64,000 nucleotides of DNA from Excoecaria cochinchinensis. Taxonomy: Eukaryota > Streptophyta > Magnoliopsida > Malpighiales > Euphorbiaceae. The notes beneath the pieces are model-generated. The model made no database searches, was not told where the DNA came from, and worked only from the letters and a program-made list of their open reading frames with translations. The stretch lies in NCBI GenBank assembly GCA_947683425.1, contig CANTUQ010000055.1:23740001-23804000 (forward strand), in the 5' to 3' direction. Shown here piece after piece: positions 45,086 to 57,482 of this stretch. Position 1 is the stretch's first letter; every line of letters begins with the position of its first letter. A program made the translations under genes and the position numbers.

Positions 45086-46450
45086 TTAGCCATGGAACCT
45101 TTTCAATCTATCGACATTGATCGGCTCCCTGAATTCATTTCCATCACCATCTATTAAGATTGCGGCTCCTTTAGACAAAAGCTTCTTCAGAACGAAGGGG
45201 CCTTCCCAAGTTGGTCTAAACTTGCCTCGAAGGTCCGGAACCCCTGGCCTCATCTGCTTGAAGACCAAATCCCCTTCCTTTAGTGGGTGTTTCCTGACTT
45301 TCTTCTTGAATGATTGAGCCAGTCTCTTCTGGTAGATTTGGTTATAGTAGTATGCTCGCTTCCTATCTTCGTCTAATAGGTTTAACTGTAGCAACCGCTG
45401 TTGTGCCCATTCTGCTTCTGGTAACTTGGCTTCCGTTACAACCCGCAGGGACTGGAGTTCAATTTCTACTGGCAAAACTACTTCTGTCCCATAGACCAGG
45501 GAGAAAGGTGTAGCTCCTGTAGAAGTTCTGGCAGTGGTCCTGTAGCCCCACAGGACAAATGGCAGTTTTTCAGCCCAATCTTTATATGTTTGCACCATTT
45601 TAGCTAGTATCCTCTTGATGTTCTTATTGGCTGCCTCGACCGCCCTGTTAGCTTGTGGTCGGTAAGGAGAGCATTTATGATGTTGGATGGCATATTTCTT
45701 GAGCATTTGCTTGGTCTCAGCTTGGAACTGTATCCCATTATCCGACACGATGTGATGCGGGAGCCCGTACCTACAGATCAGATGTTGTTCAATAAATCTG
45801 GCCATTTTTCGGGCATTTAGTTTTTTGAAAGATTCAGCTTCTACCCACTTAGTGAAGTAATCAACGGAGGCCATGATAAATCTATGCCTATTAGATGCTG
45901 TCGAATGTATTTCCCCTATGATGTCAATCCCCCAAGCTGTGAATGGCCATGGAGATGTGAGGTTGCACAATTCTGAAACTGGTAGGTGTCTTAGATTGGC
46001 ATACTGTTGGCACAGTTTGCACTGCTTCACATACTTGGAACAATCTGTGTCCATTGTCAGCCAGAAGAACCCCTGTCGCATGATTTTCTTTGCCAGAGCT
46101 AGACCATTCATATGGGCTCCACAGACCCCTGCATCGGTTTCCTCCATAACCCTCTTGGCTTCCTTCTCATCTAAGCACCTTAACTGTATGCCACCGGCTT
46201 GCCTCTTGTACAGCACACCATCTACACTGATGAATTGGGTGGACAATTTACAAATCATCCTTTGGTCCTTTTCAATGGCCTCTTCTGGGAATACTGACTT
46301 TTCCAAATAATTCTGGACATTATAGTACCATGGCTTTCTGTCAGTGGCCTCAACATCCCCGACTTGCTCAGTTTCAAAGTATGGCTGGTCTAAAATAGAA
46401 ATGAGTACAGGTTTCATGGCTATCCCTTCTGGGTTATCCCACATAGACAC
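45086..46450 (-). pseudogene. pol: Element G integrase (ORF open, zinc finger altered)
   Basis: A 454-residue open frame, the longest intact piece of G. The core contains WGIDIIGEI (Asp), IVSDNGIQF (Asp) and RAVEAANKNIKR (Glu), the DDE triad of Ty3/gypsy integrases, plus WGYRTTARTSTGATPFSLVYG. In the N-terminal HHCC finger (GAHMNG ... CKLCQQ) the first His seen in H (EETHAG) is Asp in G (EETDAG). The C-terminal part (VFKQMRPGVPDLRGKFRPTW) ends with PINVDRLKRFHG, as in H. It joins viral cDNA to chromosomal DNA; the rest of G is broken. Confidence 0.9.
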
Positions 46451-46486
46451 TAGAGTGGCTAGGGCATCCGCTAATTAGTTCTCATC

Positions 46487-46975
46487 TCAGGCCACATAGT
46501 TAAAAGTGCAAATTTCAAATGGACCACTTAATTCCTTTAAACACCTTACGTAGGGTAGTAGTCGCTCTTCCTTGATGGACCACTCACCCCTGACCTGATG
46601 GATTACCAAGGATGAGTCTCTGATGACCTCTACTACTTTTGTCCCCACCGCTGAGAGTGCTTCCAACCCGAAGATGCAGGCTTCGTACTCAGCTTCATTA
46701 TTGGTGGCTCTATATCTCAATTTCTTAGCTAAGGGGAGCTTCTTACCCTCTGGGGTTACTAAAATTACTCCCGTTCCGGCTCCTTTGTTATTCACTGCCC
46801 CATCGAAGTACATCTGCCCCTTCTGCACTGTGATAGCTGCCACGTCCTCATCTGGGAATTCATACTCAAATTGGTCACCCTCCACCAGATGATCAGCTAG
46901 GAACTCTGCAACTGCCCGACCCTTAATGGTCTTTCTGGTGATGTACTCCACATCAAATTCTTGTAGTAATATCAA
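46487..46975 (-). pseudogene. pol: Element G second (archaeal-type) RNase H
   Basis: After LLQEFDVEYITRKTIKGRAV comes the aRH domain: MYFDGAVNNKGAGTGVILVT (catalytic Asp), ATNNEAEYEACIFGLEAL (catalytic Glu) and RDSSLVIHQVRGEW (catalytic Asp). This extra RNase H is found in the Tat lineage and is thought to replace the weakened gypsy RNase H in removing the RNA template. The frame stops after CTFNYVA; the following sequence to the integrase frame (46450) is in the same polyprotein context with a stop near 46475. Confidence 0.88.
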
Positions 46976-46989
46976 CCACCTCCCCCATT

Positions 46990-49011
46990 TTTCCTAACAA
47001 AGAGGTGCCTCCTGAAGGTATCGAAGAGGGTTTTGTTTGGTGACCACCTCCACTTTGTAAGAATGGAAGTAATGTCACAGTTTCTTTGAAGCCCAGATTA
47101 CTGCCAGACCGATCTTTTCCACTTCGACATACTTGGCCTCATAAGGAAGGAATTTCTTACTGAGATAGTAAATCGCAAATTTAACCCCAAATTCTTCTTC
47201 CTAGGCCATCATAGCACCCACAGAATTCTCCTCTATTGCTAGGTAAAGAATTAATGATTTGATAGGCTGTGGCGGCCGTAGAACTGGGGTGTTCAGGAGG
47301 TAATCCTTAATAATATCAAAAGCTTTCCGGCAGTCATCGTTCCACTGGACTGACTGATTCTTCCTGAGGAGCTTGAAAATTAGTTCGCATACTGAAGCAA
47401 GCTTGGAAATGAACCTGTTGATGTACTGCAGTTTGCCCAAAAAACTCCTAGCTTCTTTTTCCCTCCGAGGTGTTGGCATCTCTCCGATTGCCCTGACCTT
47501 ATCGAGGTCCACTTCAATTCCCCTCTGACTCACCACGTGGCCTAACAGCTTACATGAGGTGACTCCGAAGATGCATTTCTTGGGGTTGAGGTGAAGGTTA
47601 TAAATTTCTCCAAGGCCTCGAAATGCCCCTCTCGGGAAGCCGACTTGTTTGTCATATCATCGACGTACACTTCCACCTCTTTGTGGATCAAGTCATCAAG
47701 GATTTTAGTAGCCATCCTTTGGTACGTTGCTCCTGCATTTTTTAATCCAAAAGGCATGACCCTATAAGAGAACGTACGCCACTCAGTGATGAAGGCTGTC
47801 TTAATTCAATTCATGATCTTATTGAGGATTTGGTTGTACCCTGCATATCCATCCACAAAACTGTACATTATGCAAGCAACCACACTGTCTACTAGTACAT
47901 CGATATGAGGCAAAGGAAAGTCATCTTTTAGGCAGGCTTTATGTAGGTCCCAGTAATCAACACATACTCGAACCTTTCCATCCTTTTTGGCTACGGGAAC
48001 AATATTAGCTAACCATGTTAGATACTGAACCTCTATAAAGAACTTAGCTTCCATCTGCTTGTGCACCTCTTCCTTTACCTTTTCTGCCCACTCTGGTCTT
48101 AGCCTCCTGAGCTTTTGCTTAACTGGCCTACATTCTGGATAGGTAGGGATGGCATGTTCGGCAACTTCCTGGTCGATCCCTGGCATGTCTTCATAGGTCC
48201 AGGCAAAGACTTTCTCATATTTTTTCAGAATTCTCTCAAATTTTATCCTCTCTTTAGGAGTTACATCGGATGCTATCAAGATTTCCTTTGAATTTTCCAA
48301 AGTCCCGAGATTAAATGAGGTAGTATTAGTTGAGTTAATGTCAAATATAAATAATTCATATTCGTGATCATGCATAATGAAATCATGAGAAACATCGCAC
48401 AAGTAAGCAAAGCCATTCATCTCATTGACAAATTCAGAGTTACAAGCATAATTGTCAAATAGTTCAAGGATAAAAAGTACATCAGAAAAACTATCATTAG
48501 CATCTCGCACTGATGCTGGCGCTGAAGTTGATGGCCCGCTGCCTTGGTTGTCTGCAATCTTTAGGTTCTCCAATTCTGGCACCGCCACCTCATCTTCCAC
48601 TTTTCCTTTGCCTTTCATCCGAGTGGCCAGCAGACTGTCAGTGACGATTACTTCAGGAACGTCTCGATCCCAAGCCAAACTTTGGTTGAACACCTCTTCA
48701 TCCCAAAATCCTTCTACTGATTTAACCATTCCGCCAGACAAGTCAAAAATGTCATTGAAGATCTCAAAACCCGGGGTGATCTTGCCTCCAATCCACTGTG
48801 GCTTGGCTTCTCCACAATAAGCGCATGATGATACAGCCGGCATAAAGCTCTCTAAAATATGCGGGACCCCTGCAGGCTTCTCCTCGAGTTTGTTCTTCTT
48901 GGCTTCGGTGGTGTAACCCAAACCTCTTCTGTCCTTTTGCCCCCTTGTGGCGACAGGCGTCTGAGGCCCTTCCAATTCTTTGCCCAAACCGGCCCCCGGG
49001 AGGAAATTCAT
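46990..49011 (-). pseudogene. pol: Element G reverse transcriptase and gypsy RNase H remnant
   Basis: The open segment 49011-47806 covers the region before RT (EHAIPTYPECRPVKQKLRRL) and RT fingers (WLANIVPVAKKDGKVRVCVD). A TGA follows near 47805. The next segment (47757-47542) has MPFGLKNAGATYQRM and the active-site box YVDDM, then a frameshift. 47536-47201 has VSQRGIEVDLDKVRAI and FLGKLQYINRFI, then stops inside the RNase H-like region. That region already lacks the normal catalytic residues (LYLAIEENS where active enzymes have an Asp-Ala-Ser box). Confidence 0.88.
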
Positions 49012-49679
49012 TTCTTCATCATGTTGACCACCTGAGGGCTCCCCACTAAACCATCCTCTTCATTCACCAGAGCCACATGGAACCCACTAAAGGGTTGATT
49101 GGAAATCCTGAGTACCGACACTTGATTATCGCTGGCTACCTTGACTGTCACGACTTGGCCCTCATAAGGGATCTTGATCATCTGGTGGAGGGTAGACGGA
49201 ACCCCTCCAAGCTTGTGAAACCAGGGCCTCCCTAGTAGCACCGCGAAGTTGGCTGGTATAGGCAGAATGACAAACTCAGTTTCTGTCTCAACTGGCCCGG
49301 TCCTTACTTGTGCCTTGAAAGTCCCGGCAGCCTGCCTCTTTAAATTATTGTAGGCAGTGATGGTTAAGTCAGAACTGCTCAGCATGCTTTCATCCAAGCC
49401 AAAGGCCGGGAGCACAACCAAGGGGCACACATTTATAGAGGAGCCGTTATCTACCATCACATAGACGGTATGCTTGCCGTTGATCTGTGCCTTAATGTAT
49501 AAAGGGCGATTGTTTTTTCGGCCCTCTAGTGGCACATTCGCATCAGAATAAACCAAAATTTTCCCCGAGCTCCCTTTGACTAAACCCAGCAATTCAGACG
49601 GTGAGATGGTTGTGGCAACAGTGGACTCACATAAGGCTTCCACCAACTTCTGCCTATATGATGGAGATTGTCTTAACAA
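49008..49679 (-). pseudogene. pol: Element G protease region
   Basis: A 223-residue frame with the retropepsin motif VMVDNGSSINVCP (Asp-Asn-Gly rather than Asp-Thr-Gly, a common Tat variant), then FVILPIPANFAVLLGRPWFH, the segment that follows the catalytic loop in plant gypsy proteases. Upstream AQINGKHTVYVMVD fits the N-terminal strand. It sits between the Gag tail (50147-49695) and RT and overlaps the next frame by a few bases, so small indels probably split one original polyprotein. Confidence 0.85.
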
Positions 49680-49694
49680 ATCCCAGATGGATAT

Positions 49695-51588
49695 CTACGC
49701 CGTTGTCTTCTTCAGCTGTTTCATTAACCCATCCTCCTTGGATTCCCTTTCTGTAGGCGTAGGCATTGGATCTTGAGGCCTTTCTACCTCTGGAATTACC
49801 CTACCACTTCGGTTCACAGCTTGTACCTCTTGTACCTCCTCTTCATCTCCGGAATTCCACACGTCCTCCGGCTCTTGGACTTCTTCGGCCTCGCTTCCAC
49901 TAGTTGAATCCCAGTACTCTATCATGCCAACTTGAGGTTCCTCTTCACCAATCCCCTGTTCGGGATGAATAACATCCACATAGTCATTGCCATACAGGTC
50001 CCTTAGCACATACCACTCCGGAAGGCTAGAACCTATCACAAAAATGGGCAGAGGAACAATATTATACCCAGCCTTCTTTTTCTTTTCCCTATTCTCGGGG
50101 TCCAAAATCTGTTTACTGTCAATAAGATCTTGGATTCTATCACTCAAAGTTCTACAAGAGTCAGTGAGATGGCCGGTGTGCTGGTGAAAAGCACAATACT
50201 GATCCCCCTATGATTTGGTTGGCCATGGTTCTTAGCCGGCCTGGCTGGCAATGGCTGGAGCTTTCCTTCTTACATCAGTCTCTCCAAAACCCAAGAAAAT
50301 GACCTTCCCAAATTCGAGTAGTGTCTCTGGCTCACATCAGTGGCTGAAACTTTTGCCGTTTTGCCCACTCTATTACTAATGCTTCCGGCACCACCCAACT
50401 TTCCTCCTCCTTGAGGTCCATAGTTCTTCCGAGTGAAATTATCATTGCTGACCTTCCTTGCAAGATATTTTTCTTCGGCCTCTACGGTGATATCTTTTAA
50501 GGATTCCCAATCCTTGAGCCCTTTTATCTTAAGCCCTTCCCTCAAATACGGGCTCGCATTCCTGATGAACAATCTGATTTGATCGGAGGTGTCGGGTTTT
50601 CTCTTCATTTCCATAACTCGATTCCACCATTGAGTAAGGTATTCATGGAAAGACTCACCAGACTTCTGCTGCAGTAGCTCAAGATCTTTCAGCGTCACTT
50701 CCATTCGAGTGCTGCAGTCGTATTGTCTCATAAATTCCCCCGTTAACAGATCCCAATCTTCCTTTAGCCCCCGATCCAATCCGTGGTACCAATCGACCGT
50801 CGACCCCGTCAGACTAAGGCAAAAGTACTCCACCTTTTATTTCTTTGTGAGCCCTGTGCCCTTCATGATCAGAGCGTACTGCTTGATGTGTGCCAAAGGA
50901 TCCAAAGTACCGTCGAACTTTGGTAAATCCGGCATCTTGAACCTCTGGGGTAGCAAATCTTCCTCACCCAAATCTATGTCCTCAGGGATAACCCCTTTTT
51001 TGGCTGACAGCAGGCGCGTGATAGCCTCCATCTTTTCTTCCATCTTTCTTACCACATCATCCTCTACCTTGGGGACTCTACACCTCACAACTTGAGGGAC
51101 TATCGGCTCATCTTCCTCTTCCTCTAAGAAGTCATCCCTCGGATCTAAAATCCTAACCCTTCTTTACTCAGCTGGTCCCACCGTTCTAGGCTCAACGGTT
51201 GGTTATTGCACAATACAGTTGGCATGGGAGTCTCCCCCACAATAGGCATTTCAATTGGCTCAACAGCTAAAGCTACGGATGGCTATCCAGTATTCGGTGC
51301 CATCTGAGCGACAAGGTTACCCATCATAGCCAGCATCTTCCTTTCGATGTCCTCAAACCTCTTGTCCAAATCTTGTGTTCTTAAAGCACCCGAATCTTGC
51401 GGTAAATCTGCCATCACTGACCTAGAGGATTGTTCTAAATAAGAGTCTGAGTTTCTATACCAATCTGAACCCGCCGTAAGTGTTAACCCTGACAACCTAG
51501 CTACTGGATTTCTGACCATTCTTCCACTAAGATCCTTAGACCACTCGAATGGATATATGATGGCTGAAAAAATCCTGTTTGTTAGCAT
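49695..51588 (-). pseudogene. gag: Element G gag (four fragments)
   Basis: The N-terminal fragment 51588-51283 is weakly recognisable; the 51088-50837 fragment has the RFKMPDLPKFDGTLDPLAHI opening of Tat Gag. 50833-50270 is the capsid-like Retrotrans_gag core (LTGSTVDWYHGL, EFMRQYDCSTRMEVTLKDLE, SFHEYLTQWWNRV). The Cys/His segment near 50195-50150 reads YCAFHQHTGHLTDSC, continuing into SDRIQDLIDSKQIL (50147 on). An acidic linker then leads to the protease frame. Stops and shifts separate the fragments. The true start codon is uncertain. Confidence 0.82.
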
Positions 51589-52320
51589 GATGCATGGATA
51601 GCATTAAAGATGCATGGTCGTGTTGGTGCAGCATCCATAATCACATGCAAGCAAACAAATACTTCCACCCTTATTTCTCCCACACACGGGGTAGTGCAGT
51701 CTCTTCCCTAGGTGGGCTTAGTCTATAGGTCAATAGGGGACCCTATGAACACGCGAAGTGTACGGTGAAAAATCGGTAGCATAACATCTCTCATCTAATG
51801 CGCATTCGTATGAGTTTTGGCCATTATGTATTCAAACATTTCAATATTATCAAGATGGGCCTACCAAGGCATGGAAGCCTTTGATACGAAACCACTTAAT
51901 TCGTTTGATTTTGCTTAAGGCCCACATCACAAGCATCGTATTAAGGAGCATATCACCTAGTGGAAGTTTCTACTTGTCATTACATGAGCTTTGGTCAATG
52001 GTGATGTTACTTTAGGTCCACCCAAGCATGGTCCCTACCAACGGGTCTAGCTCATCATGAGCATAGCAATTAATTGGGTGTCTATTTGATATACCAAAAG
52101 GTACTAGGCTTGGGTTGGTGATTATCCTTAACACTTCCCTACAATGAGTGAAAGTAGGGTCGTGCTTCGGGAATGCACCGGGGTAAGATAGGGGACCAAC
52201 TAACATAATTCTAAGACTCTAATGTATGCAATGCAAGTTTCGAGAAGTGATAGAATTTTAGGTTTTAAAAACTCAATTATACATTTTAACCAAAATATTT
52301 TCAGAGCAAAGTCACGAAGT
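51589..52320 (-). other. Untranslated leader of element G
   Basis: Between the PBS and gag. No gene; only short frames. It would carry packaging signals, but none can be identified by eye. Confidence 0.5.
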
Positions 52321-52321
52321 C

Positions 52322-52337
52322 CCTAGTGGAGTCGCCA
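52322..52337 (-). other. Primer binding site of G
   Basis: The minus strand reads TGGCGACTCCACTAGG, three bases after the LTR end ...GCGTCA. This form is common next to LTRs of Tat elements. The exact tRNA was not checked. Confidence 0.65.
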
Positions 52338-52340
52338 CTA

Positions 52341-54472
52341 TGACGCGCGCCGAACCTAGCAAAGGCCCTCTTAGGCGAGACCCACTTTTAGGGCTCGAGG
52401 GACTGGTTCGCGTCTGTGACGCGCGCCGGATCCCGAGCGCCGCCCGTTCGACCGCCCGCACGTGGGCGATCGGGGCATTTGCGGGTCCGTTGACAGCTTA
52501 CGATAAATCGTAAGTGCGTCTATGTTGAGCAACACGGAGGTTTCATGGAGTCGCCACCCAATAGAACATTGGGAAAGTTACTCTCGCCCCGGAGAGCCTA
52601 AGACTACGCTTGGTATCCATTTTGGGCCGGCTAGAGGGATCATGGAAGGTGAACTTCTCACCCTAAAGAGCCTAGGATTAGCGCCAAAGCCTCGTGACCC
52701 AAGAAGTATTTTGGAGGATAACCTCTAACCTCTCGAGCCCGACGACCAGAGCTGGGTCCGGGATTTCTCATCTATTTCTACCTCAATTAGTTTATGATCA
52801 AATTTTAATGTCATTAATTCGCTCTCTCTCCACACTATGCAGTTGATTAAAAGGCGCACTTATTCACGTTTGGAAAGCCGTAAATGATCAGATAGATAAT
52901 AAAAGCGATAAATTACAATAATACAAGGAGCGGAATACAACTCCCTTTTATAAATGTGCGGATCATACATAAATCGGGACATTGCTTATTCTGAGGACTT
53001 TGGTCCTCGCACGTGTCGTTATTAAAATTGAATGTTTTCATTGTGATGGTTTTATTGGATGAAATAGGACATTGGTCCAGTTTTGTGTAAACCTTCATAT
53101 TATTAAATATAAAACCATTGAGTCATTTTTATACATCAACGGGATATGAAAGGAGTGCATCCATATACATAAGATAATCAATAAAAGAAATGAAACAAGA
53201 GGATTAGGAAACTAAACCGGACGAGATCCTCCAAACATGGTAGATAGCCGCTCAAGCTCGGGATAATCCAGGAGGACCGATATACACTCACAGAAAGTTA
53301 AGAGAGGTTAATATACATAAAATTAACATATAAGAAATCAAAGAGACTGGATAGAGATGAAAAATGATAAAAAAATGGAGACAGAACCCACCGACGGCCT
53401 TTCCTGGTTGACCGACGGGCGTCGGTTTGGTTATTCGATATGGCCGTTTATCACTCAAGAATGGGCGTCTTTAGGTGGGGTGACCGACGGGTGTCGGTCA
53501 TGAAGATGACCCGTCGGTCACCTCTGTCTCCGGAAAACAGAAAGGAAAAAGAAGCCTTTCGAGGTCAAAAAGCAAGTTTTATCCAAGAAGGAGATGAGGG
53601 AGTCAAAATGAAGGAAAGTAGTGACAGATATTCAAAAATTTCACAGAATGAATAAATAAATAAATAAAAAATTGAATATGAGATGAAAATGGAGAGAGAA
53701 TCCGTAATATTTACCCTCAGATAATCACTTCAGGTGAGATTCTGGTGTCGGTTAGATTCCCGCGCGTTCCACGAGAGACAAAAATGAAAGATTAAAGAGA
53801 GAAAATGAGATATTTCACCTTCAATCCTTCAGAAAATCGATTTTGGAGTCAAAATCTAAAGAAAACTAATTAGCTTTTAGTTCCTTTGATTGATTTGATC
53901 TTTGATTCAATAAAGTTCTTTAGAAAAAAGTGTTTTTGGAAGAGAGAGAAAATGTGCTTGAATTTTGGCAGAGTTTCCTCTTCTGAAAAATTTTCCAACC
54001 CTTTCAAATGAAAATCCGGACCTTATATAGCCAGACACGACCGACGGGCGTCGGTGTATGGGGGCGGGCGTCGGAAGAATCCTACTGACACAAGGACACT
54101 TCTGACGGCCCTGCCACATCCACCGACGGGCGTCGGAACGGTTGCGTGCTCCGGGAAACCAGGCGGTTTCTGACAGGGGCGGTAATTTTCCGACGGGCGT
54201 CGAAAAATACCACAAGCCGTCGGTGACTCGAAGCGACGGGCTGCCTCCACAGACGGGCTGGCCGTCTGTGGAGGACAAAAAAGCTTTTTTGACTTGAGAA
54301 ACTTCCGTTTTCTCCCCCTCTGCCCAGGAATTATAGAAAAACCTCATTTCTCATGGAACGCGGGACTGAAACCTCCATATTCAGCCTCCCATACAGGCTT
54401 GGACACTGATTTCATCACATGGCAACCTCTGATCCGGACCGCTCCGGGACACGGTGCTTACAGTTGCCCCCA
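52341..54472 (-). repeat. Complete Tat LTR, apparently shared by G and H
   Basis: 2,132 bp on the minus strand from TGTAAGCACCG (54472) to GCGCGCGTCA (52341). A PBS (for G) borders its end and a PPT (for H) borders its start, so both internal regions abut the same LTR. A TATATAAG TATA box is at 54029-54022, with CCGACGGGCGTCGG-type palindromes just upstream (54037-54272) and another cluster downstream (53385-53522). Confidence 0.75.
54037..54272 (-). repeat. GACGGGC/GCCGTC palindrome array upstream of the LTR TATA box
   Basis: At least six imperfect palindromes of the CCGACGGGCGTCGG and CAGACGGGCTGGCCGTCTG type between the TATA box and position 54272. The same motif type forms the array at 58405-58620 in H. 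Confidence 0.8.
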
Positions 54473-54659
54473 GTTTTGGGGAAACTAGTGCACAAGTGCC
54501 TAGATAAGCCAAAACTCAGAGAAAGGTCAGAAAGGAAGCGTACCTGCGACGGCTTTTTACCCTCTGTGCCTTTGGCCGGGTAGACCTTGTCTAGGTCCGT
54601 TCGGCGGTGCGAAGATACCCCTACCGGTCTCATCTTAACCTGTAGGCTTTGGTGAGACG

Positions 54660-55010
54660 TAGCATCCTCTGGCGACGAACTCAAAATGAAGAGCGGTGTT
54701 TCTCTAACCACATCTTCGATCCGAAGTTCCCTTGCTAACCCCCCATCCGATCTGCAAGGTGCGTAGCACTCTCTGGCCATCGCGTGAACTGTGAGATGTA
54801 GCACTCTCTGGCTACAATCTCGGTGTGAAGAGCAGTGTTTCTCTAACCGCAGCTTCGATCTGAAGTTCCCTTGCTAACCCCCATCCGATCTGCAAGGTGC
54901 GTAGCACTCTCTGGCCATCGCGTGAACTGTGAGATGTAGCACTCTCTGGCTACAATCTCGGTGTGGTGAAGGGCAGTGTTTCTTCAACTGCAGCTTCGAT
55001 CTTGGAGTGT
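54660..55010. repeat. 139-bp tandem repeat in 3' UTR of H
   Basis: TCTGCAAGGTGCGTAGCACT recurs at 54751 and 54890 (139-bp period), with a partial third unit. It includes the shorter internal repeat GTAGCACTCTCTGGC. No sequence similarity to the 100-bp repeat in G was noticed. Confidence 0.85.
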
Positions 55011-55473
55011 GGAAACTCCGCTAGTTTCCTTGTTTCAAAGGAGATCTTTTTAATCGATGTCTATGCTCAGATCGGTATTACTTTGTACCTGTGAGATAAA
55101 AGATTTTGTTAATTCACGTTTGAATGGTCATCTTTTGACCTGTCTATTGATGGCGTGACCTTTGCTTTATTGGCTATGCCGTGTTTCATCTTTTATTCAT
55201 TTTTTCCTTATTGATATGTTTGTCGATTATCATTTTTATTGTTTGTTTTTGCTTTGTATTATTATTTTTTATTTTTTTTTAGTCATATTGTCATTTTATC
55301 GACATGTAAGTAGATATGAGAACATACACTTTCTGTGATGTGATTAAGCAATTAACGATCGAATGATCATGCAATGAGGAAGCAAAAGTTTTCCACTAGA
55401 GATGTCATTTTTGTACAGTGTATATATAAAATATATAAAAGATACAAAAGATACAAAAACAACTCCCTGAAGA
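55011..55473. other. AT-rich 3' region of the H accessory gene
   Basis: No coding frame. It would be the 3' UTR of the minus-strand accessory gene. Confidence 0.4.
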
Positions 55474-57482
55474 TCAGAGAGGTGTGTAGTCTGAGGGCTC
55501 ATTGGGATCCTCGTCATCCGATATATGCACGGTCCCTGGCGGAGGTGGACGGGCCGAGGGCGGTGGCGGAGCTGTGGAAGGTCCTGCCTCATGATCATGG
55601 GCCTGCCTGAACCTGATCTGAGCGTAGCCGTCCAAGAAGGGCTGGGTGCAGGTGCTCATAAACCCTAAGGTCTCAGAAACCTTCTCTCCCAACTTCTTGA
55701 AGGCTTGGCTCAACTGGATAGTCTGCTCGCTGGCGGCGCTTCTCCTCTGCTCTGTCTGCTCCCTAAACTCCCTCATGGTCTGAGAAAGAGGGGGGAGGAT
55801 CCCCTCCATCGCCTGGATGAGGGATCTCAGAGAGCCAAGTGACTCATCAATCATCTGTAGGGTCATATCGACCCTCTGAGACGCCTGGTCCTGTGACGTC
55901 CTCACATCATGAGCGAGCTGCTGCCTCAACTCCCTCTGACCCTGAGCAATCTGCTCAATCAGCCTCATCTGCTCCCCTCTAAAAGCCTCCAGAACCCGAG
56001 TCTGCTCGTCTCTAAAGGCATCCATGGCCCGAGCCTGCTCCCTCGTCGCATGCTCAATGTAGCCGGCCTGCTCCCGAGATAAGCGCTCCACCGACTGAGA
56101 CTGCTCCTGAATGGCAGCCTGCTGGCGATCCAACCTCTCGTGAATGGCCCTATCCCTCTCATCCTGTCGCCGCTCAAAGGCCATGAACATGGAGGAGAGG
56201 AGCTGAAAGTAGTCCGGCTGAGCTGGCTGCTGTGGTGCTGGCTCTGGTGGTGGTGCCGAAGAAGTGGATGCCCCTGGATCGCCTCGGGAGTACGGATGGT
56301 ATCTCTCGAAAGGCTCGCGGGCAGGCCTCTATACCCTGGCGCTCAGCGATGGGGCTGGAGTCGGGGCCCTAGATGCCGGTGAAGAGGCGAAGAGATCGTC
56401 CATCGTGATCTCAAAATCGAAGTCCGAGGGGGTCCTAGGTGGCTCCTGCTGCTGTGGTGGAGGCACTGCCCGCGGCTGAGGAGGCTGAGGCTGGGGCTCC
56501 GGCTGAGGCTCTGTCTGCGGAGGCTGAGGCTGGGGCTGTGGCTTGGGTTCTGGCTGTGGAGGCTGCTCCTCCTGGTGCTCTGGGTGATCAGGATCTGCCC
56601 CCAAGGGTGGAAGGTTGAACAGCTGCCGGGTCTCATGGATAGTCAACACCCTGTAGGCCTCTGCCTGGCCAGATATCAGGGAGATCATCCCCATCTGAAC
56701 TGCTGTCGCGACGTCTACATGGATCCCCTCCGGCAAGGGTCCTCTCAATCTCTCGGGGTTAAACCCCAATCTCAACAGCAATCGGGTGATGACTCCTCCT
56801 ACCACACCACCGGTGTCAACCCTCTGCCAACTCTGGTCAGGTTGGCCAATATCTCATGGCTAATGTTGAGACGCTGGCCTGCCACCATAGCCCAGAGGCT
56901 CCAGATCTCGTCTGCATTAAGCGACCCTAGATTACCAGCTCGACCGAGGTACGAGCTGGAAAGCACTCTGTGCAAATACCGGAGTGCTTAAGACACCAGT
57001 ACGGTGCTCTTTGCTGTATCATGATCGTACAGCACTCCTGGTATGGCAATGGCCGCCCAATGGGCGCGTCTCACCGCTCGCCGCGGGATCTCGACCCCCT
57101 CCTCCGTAGGGAGCCCCATGGCCTGAGCAAACCTCTGCCTAGTGATGCTGAGATGGTCGCCATCGAACCAAAACTGAATCACCCCCGGGTCGGTATCTGC
57201 ACTCTGAAAGCCTGTGTAGCGGAGAGTGGCCAAGACCTGGCGGGTAGCCTCTGGAAATGTCTGGAAGGCGGGCTCAAGAAACTCTGTCCAACCAGCTCCC
57301 TCGGCAAGTAGATCAAACTCCGGGGCCAACCCAAGGGCCTCTAGAAAAGGGCGAGATACAAAACGGCTGGCCCGAAACTCTACCTGAGCCAACGCTCTGT
57401 ACCTCTGAGCAGACTCGTCATCCATCCAAGCCGGAGCCACAAGCTCGGGCTGGGCCTGTGGTGCTCTACGTCTGGGAGGCAT
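55474..57482 (-). pseudogene. Sense accessory ORF of H (Athila-ORF1 / plant transposon-protein-like)
   Basis: About 665 codons in three pieces. 57482-56988 starts MPPRRRAPQAQPELV and holds a globular domain (FLEPAFQTFPEATRQVLATL, IQFWFDGDHLSITRQRFAQA) resembling the putative plant transposon protein / Athila ORF1 family. After one stop the same domain goes on (RYLHRVLSSSYLGR) and shifts frame near 56815. 56805-56329 continues with GGVITRLLLRLGFNPERLRG and a Pro/Gln/Glu repeat linker. After a single TAG the same frame runs 56328-55474: a Glu/Arg/Gln-rich coiled coil (ERRQDERDRAIHERLDRQQA) and a Pro-rich tail. An acceptor-like CTTTTGCAG lies one base before the start codon. Function unknown; the family is mostly known from retrotransposons. 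Confidence 0.72.

Larger units (their letters stand above)
43211..54472 (-). mobile_element. Element G: Tat-lineage Ty3/gypsy retrotransposon
   Basis: Order on the minus strand: LTR 54472-52341, PBS-like TGGCGACTCCACTA at 52337-52324, gag 51588-about 50090, protease, RT, a degenerate gypsy RNase H, archaeal-type RNase H, integrase (ends 45086), tandem-repeat 3' UTR, PPT, truncated 3' LTR. The second RNase H is diagnostic of the Tat lineage. Multiple stops and indels make it non-functional. Confidence 0.8.
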
